Shown here in pieces: positions 8,653 through 18,618 of a DNA stretch of 64,000 bases (position 1 is its first letter; the number at the start of each line of letters is the position of its first letter). The stretch comes from Acidimicrobiaceae bacterium (GTDB lineage: Bacteria > Actinomycetota > Acidimicrobiia > Acidimicrobiales > RAAP-2): positions 81,273-145,272 of the forward strand of contig DAHUZT010000114.1 in the NCBI GenBank assembly GCA_027315005.1, read 5' to 3'. The notes beneath the pieces are model-generated. The model did no database searches. It was not told the DNA's origin and was given only the letters and a program-made list of their open reading frames with translations. A program made the translations under genes and the position numbers.

Positions 8653-10848
8653 TCACACCGCAGTCGAGGGACGGCGCGGCTCTCTGATCAGCTCGATCTC
8701 GGGAGGGAGCCCGACGATCGACAACCCCCCGGCTACCTCTGATCCGACCTCGATAGTGACGTGCGATCCGGCCAATGGGATGCCCGCCACCTTCAGGTAG
8801 TCGATCTCCTCCGGAAGGTTGGGCGAGAGCCAAGTCCTGCCGTACGGCACCCACGGGTCCAACCGCAGCAGGGTCCGGAGGCAGAGTAGGGGTGAGGCGG
8901 CGGACCAGGCCTGAGGTGAACACGAGGTGGGGTAGCCGACCGGCACGGTCAGCTCTGAACGGTCGAGCCCGCTGAACAGCTCCGGGAGTCGTCCACCGCC
9001 CACGGCAGCGGCGTCGAAGAGCCCGAAGATGAGTTTCTGGGCGGCCGCATCGAAGCCGTAGCGGGCCAGGCCCGCCGCGACGATGGCCGTGTCGTGCGGC
9101 CATACCGAGCCACAGTGGTAGCTGATCGGGTTGTAGCCCCCACTGTCATCAGCCAGAGTTCGCAGGCCCCATCCGGTGAACATGGTCGATCCGATCAAGC
9201 GCTCCGCCACCCGCTGGGCCTTGTCCTCGTCCACGATTCCGGTCCACAAGCAGTGCCCGATGTTGGAGGTGAGTGAGTCGATCGGCCGCTTGTCGCCGTC
9301 GAGCCCGACTGCGAAGAACCCACGGTCCTCGAGCCAGAAATCCCGGTTGAAGGCGGCCTTCAAATGTGTGGCTTTGGCCCGAAACCTCTCGTAGACCGCG
9401 GTGTCCCCCACCTCGAAGGCGAAATGGGCGGTCGCCAGATAGGCGCCGTAGGTGTATGCCTGCACCTCGCACAGGGCGATGGGGGCGGTGGCGACCGACC
9501 CGTCCGCATAACGGATCCCGTCCCAGCTGTCCTTCCAACCTTGGTTGGCGAGCCCGCTCCCTGTGCCCCGCTGATATTCGACATAGCCGTCGCCGTCGGC
9601 GTCTCCGAACCGCTCGATCCATTCGATGGCCCGAGCCGCATTGGGAAGCAGCTCGTCGACCAACTCCCGCGCCACGCCCCAGCGACGCATCTCACCGAGA
9701 AGCATCACGAAGAGTGGAGTGGCGTCGGCCGTTCCGTAGTAGATGCTTCCCCCGCCGAGTGACAGCGAGGCCGCGTCGCCGAATCGCATCTCATGCAGTA
9801 TTCGCCCGGGCTCCTCGTCGCGACGCGGATCGACGTCCTCCCCCTGGAACCGGGCCAGGGTCTGGAGTACGCCGCGGGCCAGATCGGGGTCCACCAGGAG
9901 CGCCATCCAGGCGGTCAGCAGGGAGTCCCGACCGAAAACGGTCATGAACCACGGTGCTCCCGCCGCGACCACCACCCGTTCCGGATAGTCGGGGTCGAAG
10001 ATCCGAAGAGCGCCCAGGTCCTCGGAGCTCCTAGCGATCACCTCCTTGATCCCCGGATGGCTGGTCTCCACCTGTGGAACCCGCCTGCGCCATTGCGCCA
10101 GTCGCTCGGTGGGAGTGGCCCGGTCGACCGGCTGGCCGCAGCGGTAACGCGGGGCGGTGGGTTCGCCATTGAACACGGGTACCACCTCGATACAGGCCGT
10201 CCATTCCGAACGGGACGGAACGGTCACCGTGAAGGTCACCCGATCGCCGGTCACCATCGATGCGCCGGAGAAGCGCAGCTGGACTCCCCGCACCACGCCG
10301 GACCGGCGGTAGGAGTAGGTGAGCGTCGGCTGGCCCGTCCAGGTGGCGCCGTCTGAGGCGCCGGGTGGTTCGGACACCTCGACCGTGACCTCTCCCTCGG
10401 GTGTGGCGGCTCCAACCCGCCCCTCCTTGACGGCGAACAGGTCGGCGAAGTCGGTGCCGACCAGGACATCGACGGTGCATGACGCCGGATCGTCGGCGAC
10501 GTTCCGGATTCTCAGATCCTCACGCATGCCCAGGCCGACATACCGGTCACGGAACACCATCAGCGTGGAGTCGGCAAGTCCGGCAGAGGGCGTGCACCGG
10601 GACACGAACGTCGCCGAGAACGGGGCGTCGCTGGTGGCGGCCAGCGGCTCGACCGGCACGCCGTTGATCAGGATCTCGAATCGGGAGAGGATACGGGTGT
10701 CGCGTACGAAGAGGCCCTGGGTCGTGTCCGGGACGATGTCCCCGGCAGATCCGCTGATGACGAAGGTCGACTCGTCGACCAGGGTGACCACGCCGCCCAC
10801 CGTTGCCCATTGGGCCACCGGGCCGGCGTAGTTCCACGGGTCGGCCAT
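8653..10848 (-). CDS. Glycogen-debranching-type amylo-alpha-1,6-glucosidase
   Basis: About 731 residues. The N-terminal beta-sandwich has VTLVDESTFVISGSAGDI and TQGLFVRDTRILSRFEI, typical of the N-terminal domain of actinobacterial glycogen-debranching proteins. The C-terminal (alpha/alpha)6 barrel shows APWFMTVFGRDSLLTAWMALL, NQGWKDSWDGIRYADGS and SVWPHDTAI, the glucosidase core of the amylo-alpha-1,6-glucosidase family. It probably hydrolyses branch glucose of glycogen or trehalose-like glucans in the cytoplasm. The frame is open to 10941, but MADPWNYAGP at ATG 10848 is the natural start. It is convergent with the MBL gene. Confidence 0.9.
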   Translation of the reverse strand: MADPWNYAGPVAQWATVGGVVTLVDESTFVISGSAGDIVPDTTQGLFVRDTRILSRFEILINGVPVEPLAATSDAPFSATFVSRCTPSAGLADSTLMVFRDRYVGLGMREDLRIRNVADDPASCTVDVLVGTDFADLFAVKEGRVGAATPEGEVTVEVSEPPGASDGATWTGQPTLTYSYRRSGVVRGVQLRFSGASMVTGDRVTFTVTVPSRSEWTACIEVVPVFNGEPTAPRYRCGQPVDRATPTERLAQWRRRVPQVETSHPGIKEVIARSSEDLGALRIFDPDYPERVVVAAGAPWFMTVFGRDSLLTAWMALLVDPDLARGVLQTLARFQGEDVDPRRDEEPGRILHEMRFGDAASLSLGGGSIYYGTADATPLFVMLLGEMRRWGVARELVDELLPNAARAIEWIERFGDADGDGYVEYQRGTGSGLANQGWKDSWDGIRYADGSVATAPIALCEVQAYTYGAYLATAHFAFEVGDTAVYERFRAKATHLKAAFNRDFWLEDRGFFAVGLDGDKRPIDSLTSNIGHCLWTGIVDEDKAQRVAERLIGSTMFTGWGLRTLADDSGGYNPISYHCGSVWPHDTAIVAAGLARYGFDAAAQKLIFGLFDAAAVGGGRLPELFSGLDRSELTVPVGYPTSCSPQAWSAASPLLCLRTLLRLDPWVPYGRTWLSPNLPEEIDYLKVAGIPLAGSHVTIEVGSEVAGGLSIVGLPPEIELIREPRRPSTAV

Positions 10849-11023
10849 CACGCCACCGTACCCGCACGGTGGAGCCGGACGGTGAGCCGGACGGAACCAC
10901 TCGGGCCGGTCGGTCCGAGTGAACCGCTTTATCACTATCACCGTAGGGGAAAATCCAACGGCGGGCTAGCATGGGAAGCGTGCATCCGCTGTCACAGCCG
11001 ACCGAACTGGGCTTCACCCCGGC

Positions 11024-11779
11024 ATGAGCGAAAGCCCGCCCCCGCTGCTCCAGACCGTCGACCTGTGGGTCGAGGCCGAAGGGACTCCGATCCTCCGCGG
11101 TGTCGAACTGACCGTTCGGGCGGGACAGGTACATGCGCTGATGGGTCCGAACGGCTCGGGCAAGTCCACCCTGGCGAACGTGCTCCTAGGCAACCCCGCC
11201 TACAAGGTGACCGCGGGGTCCATCCTGTTGAAGGGCGAGGACGTCACGAACTGGCCGGCCGATGTCCGGGGCAAGGCCGGGATGTTCCTCGCTTTCCAGG
11301 ACCCGGAGACGATCGAGGGGGTTCCGGTGATCCAATTCCTCCGCCAGGCCCTTTCGGCCCGCCGCGGGATGGATCTCTCCGTGCTCGAGATCCGGTTGAT
11401 GATGCTCGAGTGGATGGAGAGGCTGGGAATGGACCCTGCTTTCGGTGAACGTCACCTGAACGATGGGTTCTCCGGTGGCGAAAAGAAGCGGAACGAGATT
11501 CTCCAATTGGCCATGCTCGAACCTGAGCTTGCCGTCTTGGACGAAACCGATTCCGGCCTCGACGTCGATGCTCTGCGCTCCGTGGCCCGGGGGGTGGGGA
11601 CCGTACGGTCGGATCGTCCGGATCTGGGCATCCTGGTGATCACGCATTACCGACGGATGTTGGAAGAATTGTCGGCCGACCGTGTGCACCTGATGGTCGA
11701 TGGGGTGATCGTGGCCGAAGGTGGGGACGAGCTGGCCCGACAACTCGAGTCCGAAGGATATGAGCCATGGCGGAGCTGA
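11024..11779 (+). CDS. sufC: SufC-like Fe-S assembly ABC ATPase (paralog 1, with sufS and sufU)
   Basis: A 251-residue ABC ATPase with Walker A GPNGSGKST at residues 41-49, signature FSGGEKKRNE and Walker B LAVLDETDSGLDVDAL. The KKRNE and DETDSGLD forms are SufC hallmarks. SufC drives the SufBCD scaffold on which Fe-S clusters are built. The Q-loop region reads FQDPETIEGV where most SufC proteins have FQ(Y/H)PVEIPGV, so this copy is divergent. It overlaps sufS by 13 bp and starts the sufC-sufS-sufU operon. A second sufC lies at 17866-18618. Confidence 0.93.
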   Translation: MSESPPPLLQTVDLWVEAEGTPILRGVELTVRAGQVHALMGPNGSGKSTLANVLLGNPAYKVTAGSILLKGEDVTNWPADVRGKAGMFLAFQDPETIEGVPVIQFLRQALSARRGMDLSVLEIRLMMLEWMERLGMDPAFGERHLNDGFSGGEKKRNEILQLAMLEPELAVLDETDSGLDVDALRSVARGVGTVRSDRPDLGILVITHYRRMLEELSADRVHLMVDGVIVAEGGDELARQLESEGYEPWRS

Positions 11780-13065
11780 CCGACTCGACATCGAGGTCGG
11801 GACGGATCGAGCCTGCAGAGGCACCGAACTGCGACTCGCTCGATGTTGCGCTGCTGCGCAAGGACTTTCCTTTGCTCGGGATCGAAGTGCACGGCCACCC
11901 GATCTGCTACCTCGACTCGGCGTCGTCATCCCAACGGCCGATTGCCGTCCTCGACGCCATGCGCAATTACGAGGAGACCACCCACGCCAACGTCCACCGG
12001 GGCGTTTACGCCATCGCCGAAGAGGCGACTGCGAGGTTCGAGACCGCACGGATGAAGATCGGCGCGTTCATTGGCGCACCGAATCCGGGCCGAGAGATCG
12101 TGTTCACGAAGAACGCCACCGAGGCAATCAATCTTGTCGCCGGCACCTGGGGACGGGCCAACCTCGGTGAAGGCGACGTCGTCGTCCTCACCGAGATGGA
12201 ACACCATGCGAACATCGTCCCCTGGCACATGCTGGCCTCCGAACGCCGGTTCACCATTCGGTGGATCCCCATCGACGACCGGGGTGAGCTGATCCTGGAC
12301 GATCTCGACCGGCTGCTGGAGGGGGCCAAGCTGGTGGGTGTGACGTGCATGTCGAACGTGCTCGGGACGCTCAACCCTGTGGCCGAGATCTCCTCGGCCG
12401 CCCACGGCGCAGGGGCGCTGGTCATAGCCGATGGGGCCCAGTCCGTTCCCCACCAGGTCACCGACGTCGTCGCGCTCGGAGTCGACTTCATGGCGTTCAG
12501 CGCCCACAAGATGCTCGGCCCGACCGGTGTCGGCGTCCTGTGGGGCCGCGAGGCCATACTCGAGGAGCTCCCGCCCTTCCTCGGAGGAGGTGAGATGATC
12601 CTGGATGTCCGCAAGGACGGGTTCACCCCGAACGACATACCATGGCGATTCGAGGCGGGTACGCCTCCGATCACCGAGGCGATCGGCATGGGTGCGGCAG
12701 TGGACTACCTGACCGCGGTCGGAATGGACCGGGTGCGGGCCCACGAGATCTCCCTCTCCTCCGCCGCGCTCGCACTCTTCGAGGAGCGGTTCGGCGACGA
12801 TCTCCGGATCTTCGGACCACGGGAACCCTCGGCTCGGGGAGGTGTGATCTCCTTCGCCTATCGGGACATCCACCCCCACGACATCTCCCAGGTGCTCGAC
12901 GAGTACGGAATATGCGTGCGTGCCGGGCACCACTGTGCGAAGCCGCTCATGCGGCGTCTCGGAGTCAGCGCCACCGCTCGTGCGTCCTTCGCGCTCTACA
13001 ACGACGGGTCCGACCTGGTTCGGCTGGCGGACGCGCTCGAGCACGCCGGAGCGTTCTTCGGATGA
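11767..13065 (+). CDS. sufS: Cysteine desulfurase, SufS type
   Basis: A 432-residue PLP enzyme that takes sulfur from cysteine for Fe-S clusters. The PLP lysine is in FSAHKMLGPTGVGVLWG, the nucleophilic Cys is in VRAGHHCAKPLMRRLG, and the family block HANVHRGVYAIAEEAT is near residue 75. About 25 extra residues precede the usual N-terminus (LRKDFPLLG). It overlaps sufC and is followed after 64 bp by sufU, its expected sulfur acceptor. Confidence 0.96.
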   Translation: MAELTDSTSRSGRIEPAEAPNCDSLDVALLRKDFPLLGIEVHGHPICYLDSASSSQRPIAVLDAMRNYEETTHANVHRGVYAIAEEATARFETARMKIGAFIGAPNPGREIVFTKNATEAINLVAGTWGRANLGEGDVVVLTEMEHHANIVPWHMLASERRFTIRWIPIDDRGELILDDLDRLLEGAKLVGVTCMSNVLGTLNPVAEISSAAHGAGALVIADGAQSVPHQVTDVVALGVDFMAFSAHKMLGPTGVGVLWGREAILEELPPFLGGGEMILDVRKDGFTPNDIPWRFEAGTPPITEAIGMGAAVDYLTAVGMDRVRAHEISLSSAALALFEERFGDDLRIFGPREPSARGGVISFAYRDIHPHDISQVLDEYGICVRAGHHCAKPLMRRLGVSATARASFALYNDGSDLVRLADALEHAGAFFG

Positions 13066-13129
13066 ACGCCGGGAGGTACTGTGGCGGCGTGGGAAGCGTT
13101 CGACAGCCGAATCGACCGGGTGATCACTG

Positions 13130-13645
13130 ATGTCCGCTCTCGAAGGTCTCTACCGGGAGATCATCCTCGACCACTACCGTTCCCCCCGCAATCGTGGCGA
13201 ATTGGCATCGCCGCCGGCGCTGCGGGTCGAGGGCTTCAACCCGTTGTGCGGGGACGAGATCGTGGTGACAGTCGACCTCCAGCGCGGGATCCTCTCCGAC
13301 ATAAAGTTCTCTGGGACCGGATGCTCGATCAGCCAGTCCTCGGCCTCGTTGATGTCTGCCGCGGTCAAGGGGAAGCCGGTGCCGGAGGTTCGGGATCTCA
13401 TCCGTACGTTCAAGAGCATGATGTCGATCCATGAGTCGACGCTTCCGGCCGGGCCGGACGGTGTGGACAATCCGGATGGCTCATCGGGCGACAACACCGA
13501 ACCCGACGTGATCGACGTCGACGCGCTCGGCGAACTCGCAGCCCTTCAGGGGGTGGTGAAGTTTCCGGTGCGGATCAAGTGCGCCACCCTTAGCTGGAAC
13601 ACCCTCGCTCAGGGCCTCGACCAGGGCGACCAGGAGACCGCCTGA
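13130..13645 (+). CDS. sufU: SufU sulfur-transfer protein
   Basis: A 171-residue IscU-fold protein of the SufU type: Zn-bound, accepting persulfide from SufS. It opens with LYREIILDHYRSPRNRG. The three Cys ligands sit in NPLCGDE, GTGCSISQSSASLM and IKCATLSWNTL, with the Asp in CGDE. The insertion between the second and third Cys, typical of SufU versus IscU, is long and acidic here (DGVDNPDGSSGDNTEPD). It is the last gene of the operon. Confidence 0.95.
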   Translation: MSALEGLYREIILDHYRSPRNRGELASPPALRVEGFNPLCGDEIVVTVDLQRGILSDIKFSGTGCSISQSSASLMSAAVKGKPVPEVRDLIRTFKSMMSIHESTLPAGPDGVDNPDGSSGDNTEPDVIDVDALGELAALQGVVKFPVRIKCATLSWNTLAQGLDQGDQETA

Positions 13646-13765
13646 AAGCTCCACCCGCCGAACGGGCTCGAGCGGGCAATCACGTCGCCCTTCTCAATCT
13701 CCAAGAAGATCGACCAGTCCGTTGCCCACCGAAGCGCCTGCCGGAATCTCCTGTTCGGTCCATCG

Positions 13766-14272
13766 CTACTCCCCGTCCGGGGAAATCACGTATGGCCGTC
13801 TTGGGTGCGACCCGGCCCCGCCGTGTCCGCGCTCGCCTGCTTCGAGCAGCCGGCCGATCTCGGTGACCTCCGCCTCGACCGAGTTGGCGAACCACTTGGC
13901 GGCCACCTGGTCGTGAATCCAGCCGAGCCGCCCGTGCCCGAGATCGAGCTCTTCCACGTGGCGAATGCGTGTGCCTCCCTCTATGGCATCGATCTCGAAC
14001 CATGCGTGGATGCCCCGCGGAACTCCATGCTCCAGTGTCACGTCGATGCTGCGGGGTCGTTCCCACCGGTACCGGGTAATGACCGAGCCGGCGAAGCGAC
14101 CGAGGAACCTCCCGTCTTCACGGGCCAGCATGCCGTCGGGGGTGTCGGCCAGCTTGGTGACCCAGACCATCTTTGTATCGGCCTTGGCGTACTGCGCCGG
14201 ATCGAGCACAAAGTCGAATACCTCGTCGGGCGTCACACCCTTCGCCACCGTCGTGCCTTCACCCTTGACCAT
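13766..14272 (-). CDS. SRPBCC family protein (polyketide cyclase/lipid-transport fold)
   Basis: A 168-residue protein with the START/SRPBCC layout: N-terminal EVFDFVLDPAQYAKADTKM, central ITRYRWERPRSIDVTLEH, and C-terminal helix WFANSVEAEVTEIGRLLEAG. Such proteins bind hydrophobic ligands in a deep cavity; function cannot be told from sequence. It is convergent with sufU and 104 bp downstream of the SDR on the same strand. Confidence 0.83.
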   Translation of the reverse strand: MVKGEGTTVAKGVTPDEVFDFVLDPAQYAKADTKMVWVTKLADTPDGMLAREDGRFLGRFAGSVITRYRWERPRSIDVTLEHGVPRGIHAWFEIDAIEGGTRIRHVEELDLGHGRLGWIHDQVAAKWFANSVEAEVTEIGRLLEAGERGHGGAGSHPRRPYVISPDGE

Positions 14273-14376
14273 GAGCCTTCCTCCTCTTCATTCTCTTCAT
14301 TCGAATCTCGCTTTTCGGCGATACCGGACCGGGGGGATCGAGTCTGATGCTGACCCATTCACACGCGGACCGTGTT

Positions 14377-15195
14377 TCACGTGGTGGCCAGCCGTCGCAT
14401 CGCCTTCTGGTAGGCGATGGGGACGAGCGTTCGGGCCATTGGAGCCAGCAGGGGTAAGAGGGCGGCATTGATGTCCACCTTCGGACCGCCCATCCGATCG
14501 GCAACCAGGGCAGCCACGCCGTCTGCGGTGCGACGCACCATCCTCGGCGGCAGGGAACCACCGTCCTCATTGCCCGACAATCCCATTGCCGTGGGTACCC
14601 AGCCCGGGTAGAGGAGGTGGACGTGCACCCCACGGGGGGCCACTTCGTGGGCAACCGATTCGGAGAAAGCCGAGACGGCGGCTTTGGACGCTGCGTAGGC
14701 ACCTTGTCCAGGCTCGGGGGCACGGGCCGAATCGGAGGAGACGTTCACCACGACACCGGATCGCCGCTCGATCATGCCGGGCAGGACGGCCAGGGTGCCG
14801 GCCACCGTGGCGAAGAAGTTGACGTCGAACACCTGCCGGACGGAAGAGGTCCCGCCACCTCCGGTGGCCGCGAGCATGAGGTCGATCCCGGCGTTGTTGA
14901 TCAGGATGTCGATGCTCCCTCGTTCCTCCTGAATGCAGTCCAACGTGTCGCGGAATGTGTCGGCGTCCCCCACGTCACAGATCTGTGTAGTGCTTCCCGG
15001 TGATCGTCCGGAAAGTTCTGCGGCGAGCTGGTCGAGCAATGAGCGACGACGAGCAAGCCCGATCACCGATGCGCCTCTTTCGGCCAGGGTCAGGGCCACC
15101 GAGCGCCCGATACCCGACGAGGCACCGGTGACCACGGCCAGTTGGCCGTCATAGCGCCGGACCGACCGAGTGTGATGTCGCCGGTGTCGTGTCAC
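14377..15195 (-). CDS. SDR family oxidoreductase
   Basis: A short-chain dehydrogenase of about 272 residues with VVTGASSGIGRS, NNAGIDL, catalytic Ser in VVNVSSDSAR and Tyr/Lys in YAASKAAVSAFSES. The C-terminal part (LLYPGWVPTAMGL, then VDINAALLPLLAPMARTL) fits the classical SDRs acting on lipids or steroids. The frame is open to 15324. GTG 15195, preceded by TAAGG, is the likelier start because the protein then begins shortly before the Rossmann strand. Confidence 0.88.
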   Translation of the reverse strand: MTRHRRHHTRSVRRYDGQLAVVTGASSGIGRSVALTLAERGASVIGLARRRSLLDQLAAELSGRSPGSTTQICDVGDADTFRDTLDCIQEERGSIDILINNAGIDLMLAATGGGGTSSVRQVFDVNFFATVAGTLAVLPGMIERRSGVVVNVSSDSARAPEPGQGAYAASKAAVSAFSESVAHEVAPRGVHVHLLYPGWVPTAMGLSGNEDGGSLPPRMVRRTADGVAALVADRMGGPKVDINAALLPLLAPMARTLVPIAYQKAMRRLATT

Positions 15196-15353
15196 GGTAC
15201 AGACCTTACGGTCCCATCGGACCCACTGGGGATCGATCTCAGCAAGGAAGGCGCTGAACGGCCCGGGCGTCACCTCAAATGGTGCTTCTCGGGCCGCGGC
15301 GGCTCGGGGTCCGCCGCGATCCAAACCGGTGCCGACCGGAAGGCTGAATGCCG

Positions 15354-17717
15354 TTATGGAGAAGCCACCGTCGATGCCGCACTCGATCGTGACGGCGGCG
15401 ATGGACAGCCCGCCGGCGAGTCGATGGGGAAGGCGTGATCGTCCGTGTCTGCGAGTCGCTCTTCGATCTCGCTAGGCAGAACGGGTTTCGAAAAGATGAA
15501 TCCCTGCCCCGAATCGCACTGTTCGATTCGCAGGCTCTCGAGCTGCGACATGTCTTCGATACCCTCGGCCAATGTGGACAGTCCGAGGGCTCGACCCAGT
15601 TCGACCAACGTGTGGATCAACGCGGCTGCATCGGGTCGACCGTCCATATCGGCAACAAACGACCGGTCGATCTTCAGGATATCTACCGGAAACTGGCGCA
15701 AGTAAGCCAGCGAGGAGTAGCCGGTTCCAAAGTCATCGATCGCGATCATCACACCGAGCTCCTTGAGCTTCTCCAAGCGGCTCACAGTTGCATCGGCGTC
15801 TCGCATGAGGGTTGACTCGGTGACCTCGATGATCAGCGACCCTGGTGCGAGACCAGTGGCGGCGAGGGCTTCCCTCACATGTTCGACGAAGGAATCGTTC
15901 TCCAATTGTCGCATCGCCACGTTGACTGACATCGTCGTCTCGTAACCTCGGGCCTTCCAGATGCTCGCCTGCCGGCAAGACTCCAGAAGAACCCATCGGC
16001 CCACGTCGACGATCATCCCACTGTCCTCGAGCATCGGGATGAAGTTGTCAGGTGAAATGACGCCCCGAGTCGGATGATTCCATCGGAGGAGAGCCTCCAC
16101 TCCCTTCAACCGAACACTCTCCAGCTCGAAGATCGGCTGGTACAAAATGAAGAACTGATGCTGCGACAGCGCTGAATCGAGGTCAGCCTTGAGCTTCAAC
16201 CGATCAATGGCGGCCGCCTGCATTGCTGGTTCGAAGAGGACGGCGCAGTCCCGACCAGCCGCCTTGGCCCGGTAAAGAGCGATATCCGCGTCTCGCAGCA
16301 GCTCCTGAGCTGACAGACGATCGCCGGCAGCGATGCCGACACTCGGGGTCACCGTGATCGGAACCTCGGAATAGGGATCAATGACGAAAGGTTCCCGGAG
16401 AACCTCCCTGACCCGTTCTGCGATCGTCTCCGGTCCTGCTGACAGCGACGGTCCCTCGGCAAGGATCACGAATTCATCTCCACCAAGGCGTCCCACGGTG
16501 TCGCTGGCTCGCAGCATTCCCACCAGGCGGTCGGCCACCGCCCGGAGAAGCTTGTCCCCGACCTCGTGACCCATTGAGTCGTTGGTATCCTTGAAGTTGT
16601 CGAGATCGATGAAGTAGGCGGCGACGGGATCGAAGGTTCTACGGGTTCTGGCGAGCATCTGCTCCGCACGATCCAAGATGAGCTGCCGGTTCGCAAGCCC
16701 GGTCAGGGGATCGTGAAGTGCGCGATGGGCGAGAAGGGCCTCAAACTCCTTTCTCTCGGTTATATCGCGGATGTTGGCCACATAACCCTCGATCGAGGGC
16801 CGGTCCAGCTGGTTGGCGACAACTGCCTCCACCTCGCGCCAGGTGCCGTCCTTCCTGAGCATCCTGAATTGGAGGCTTGCGGTTTGTGCCGATGATTGAA
16901 AATGAGCGCCCAGCTGGCTGGTCACTCGATCACGATCGTCAGGATGCACGAATGCAGTGGCAGGTTGACCGATCAGATCGTTGGGTTCGAAGTCGAGCAG
17001 CTCGACGATTGCGGGACTGACGTAGGTACAGATGCCGTCTCCGTCCATTGCCATCGTGGTGTCAGACGAATTCTGGATCAGCGAACGATACCGGTCCTCG
17101 ACCAACTGCTTGGATGCATCGGCGCGCTCCTTCTGTTCCATAGTGGCTGCGGCCATGCGAATGATGAAGAGTAGAACGAAAGTCCCCATGAGAGCCAGGG
17201 AATTCCCTTGACTGGTCGACATCATCGACGGCACCCAATGAAGCCACACAGCGACTTGTCCACACGCAATACCAACAACACTCCACAGGGCCGTCAACCG
17301 CCAGATGCGTGAGCCCCCGTGGGCGACGTTCTCCAGGGCAAGGAACGCATAGGCTCCCCAGAGCACCGGCCCCCATCCGGTCAGGTAGATGACCAACGTC
17401 AGTGCCGACGCCTGCACGGCAATTCGGATGTTGAGATGAAGCCGTGACTTCCTGGCTCCGCAGAGGTGGTCGACCTCCAGGTTGACGATGGGCACGGCGA
17501 TGAAGACCCCAAGCCAGAGCCAAGGCGATTCTTGGGCTGCAACGCCGAATCGCATCAGCAGGAAGATCACGATCAAAGAGATCGGTCCCATCAGATATGC
17601 GAGGAGCTTGGGATTGATCCAGTTGGATCGTCCATTCGAGACAGGGCGCGCATCCTCGGGCTCGATGGATGCCCGCTGATCTTCGATGGCTGATCGACCG
17701 ACAGCCGGTGCGCTCAT
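15354..17717 (-). CDS. Membrane-bound PAS-GGDEF-EAL protein (c-di-GMP turnover)
   Basis: A 787-residue sensor. About six hydrophobic segments lie in residues 35-195, followed by a PAS domain (YRSLIQNSSDTTMAMDGDG onward). The diguanylate cyclase domain has RLGGDEFVIL, and RASD five residues upstream forms a product-inhibition I-site. The EAL domain has VEALLRWNHP, IEVTEST, DDFGTGYSS, LKIDRSF and SGQGFIFSKP. Both catalytic motifs look intact, so it could make and degrade c-di-GMP, with the membrane or PAS part choosing between them. The sensed signal is unknown. It sits between the two suf operons but nothing links it to them. Confidence 0.95.
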   Translation of the reverse strand: MSAPAVGRSAIEDQRASIEPEDARPVSNGRSNWINPKLLAYLMGPISLIVIFLLMRFGVAAQESPWLWLGVFIAVPIVNLEVDHLCGARKSRLHLNIRIAVQASALTLVIYLTGWGPVLWGAYAFLALENVAHGGSRIWRLTALWSVVGIACGQVAVWLHWVPSMMSTSQGNSLALMGTFVLLFIIRMAAATMEQKERADASKQLVEDRYRSLIQNSSDTTMAMDGDGICTYVSPAIVELLDFEPNDLIGQPATAFVHPDDRDRVTSQLGAHFQSSAQTASLQFRMLRKDGTWREVEAVVANQLDRPSIEGYVANIRDITERKEFEALLAHRALHDPLTGLANRQLILDRAEQMLARTRRTFDPVAAYFIDLDNFKDTNDSMGHEVGDKLLRAVADRLVGMLRASDTVGRLGGDEFVILAEGPSLSAGPETIAERVREVLREPFVIDPYSEVPITVTPSVGIAAGDRLSAQELLRDADIALYRAKAAGRDCAVLFEPAMQAAAIDRLKLKADLDSALSQHQFFILYQPIFELESVRLKGVEALLRWNHPTRGVISPDNFIPMLEDSGMIVDVGRWVLLESCRQASIWKARGYETTMSVNVAMRQLENDSFVEHVREALAATGLAPGSLIIEVTESTLMRDADATVSRLEKLKELGVMIAIDDFGTGYSSLAYLRQFPVDILKIDRSFVADMDGRPDAAALIHTLVELGRALGLSTLAEGIEDMSQLESLRIEQCDSGQGFIFSKPVLPSEIEERLADTDDHAFPIDSPAGCPSPPSRSSAASTVASP

Positions 17718-17865
17718 AAATCACCTCTGTGCTGGCTCCTACAGGGGTTGTGTCGACGTGATCGTCGTGCAACTTGAGCTTCAGCCGCGCCGCGGCGGCT
17801 CTGGCCGGCTAGTAGCGCCACCTCGACCGAACTGAGGAGGAGCAGCCGACGGTGTGGCTCAGTGT

Positions 17866-18618
17866 TCAGGCGTACTCGGCGTACCCGGTACGGTCCACCA
17901 ACTCGGCCAGTTCGCGCTCGCCGGTCGCTACGATCCGACCGTCCGAAAGCACGTGGACCACGTCCGGGCGGAGTACGTCGAGCAGCCGGCGGAAGTGGGT
18001 GATGGCAAGCACTCCGAGGTCCCACTCAGTGGTGGCCTCCTCGACCCGCCGGCCCACGGCCTCCAGCGCGTCGACGTCGAGCCCGGAGTCGATCTCGTCC
18101 AATATGGCGAACCTGGGACGGAGCACACCCATCTGCAGCGTCTCGTTCCGCTTGCGCTCGCCCCCGGAGAGATCCATGTTGAGGGACCGCTCGAGAAATC
18201 GTGCGTCGAAACCGATCCGGTTCGCCTCGGAGCGGAGACGTACCCTCACCCGGCTCGCCTTCTCCCCGGCACCGATCTCGCCGGCTGGGATTTCCGGGCG
18301 GGAAGCCGCCAGCGTCCTGGCCAGGGACACCCCGGGTACCTCGATGGGTTGCTGCATGGCCAGGAAGAGCCCGGCCCTGGCGCGCTGCCAGGTCGGAAGC
18401 GACAGGAGGTCGATACCGTCGAGGGTGACCGTGCCACCGAGGATCTCATAGCCAGACCGGCCCATGAGCACATGGGCCAGTGTGCTCTTGCCCGATCCGA
18501 TCGGGCCCATGACCGCATGTACCTCGCCGGTACGGACCGTGAGAGAAATGCCGCGAAGGATTTCCCGGCCGGGGATAGCCACCCGGAGACCTTCGATGCG
18601 GAGCTCGCCGGTGCTCAC
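17866..18618 (-). CDS. sufC: SufC Fe-S assembly ABC ATPase (paralog 2, with sufB and sufD)
   Basis: A 250-residue ABC ATPase with signature LSGGERKRNE and Walker B FAILDEIDSGLDVDAL. The Q-loop region QQPIEVPGVS is close to the canonical SufC form, better than in the other copy. Walker A reads GPIGSGKST (residues 38-46), with Ile in place of the usual Asn. It overlaps the Rieske gene by 4 bp and follows sufD, the normal actinobacterial order. This is the likelier SufBCD partner. Confidence 0.94.
   Translation of the reverse strand: MSTGELRIEGLRVAIPGREILRGISLTVRTGEVHAVMGPIGSGKSTLAHVLMGRSGYEILGGTVTLDGIDLLSLPTWQRARAGLFLAMQQPIEVPGVSLARTLAASRPEIPAGEIGAGEKASRVRVRLRSEANRIGFDARFLERSLNMDLSGGERKRNETLQMGVLRPRFAILDEIDSGLDVDALEAVGRRVEEATTEWDLGVLAITHFRRLLDVLRPDVVHVLSDGRIVATGERELAELVDRTGYAEYA

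Noticed and set aside
11926..13044. 372-residue minus-strand open frame
   Set aside because: It lies antisense to sufS, whose motifs are complete. The frame shows no conserved features.
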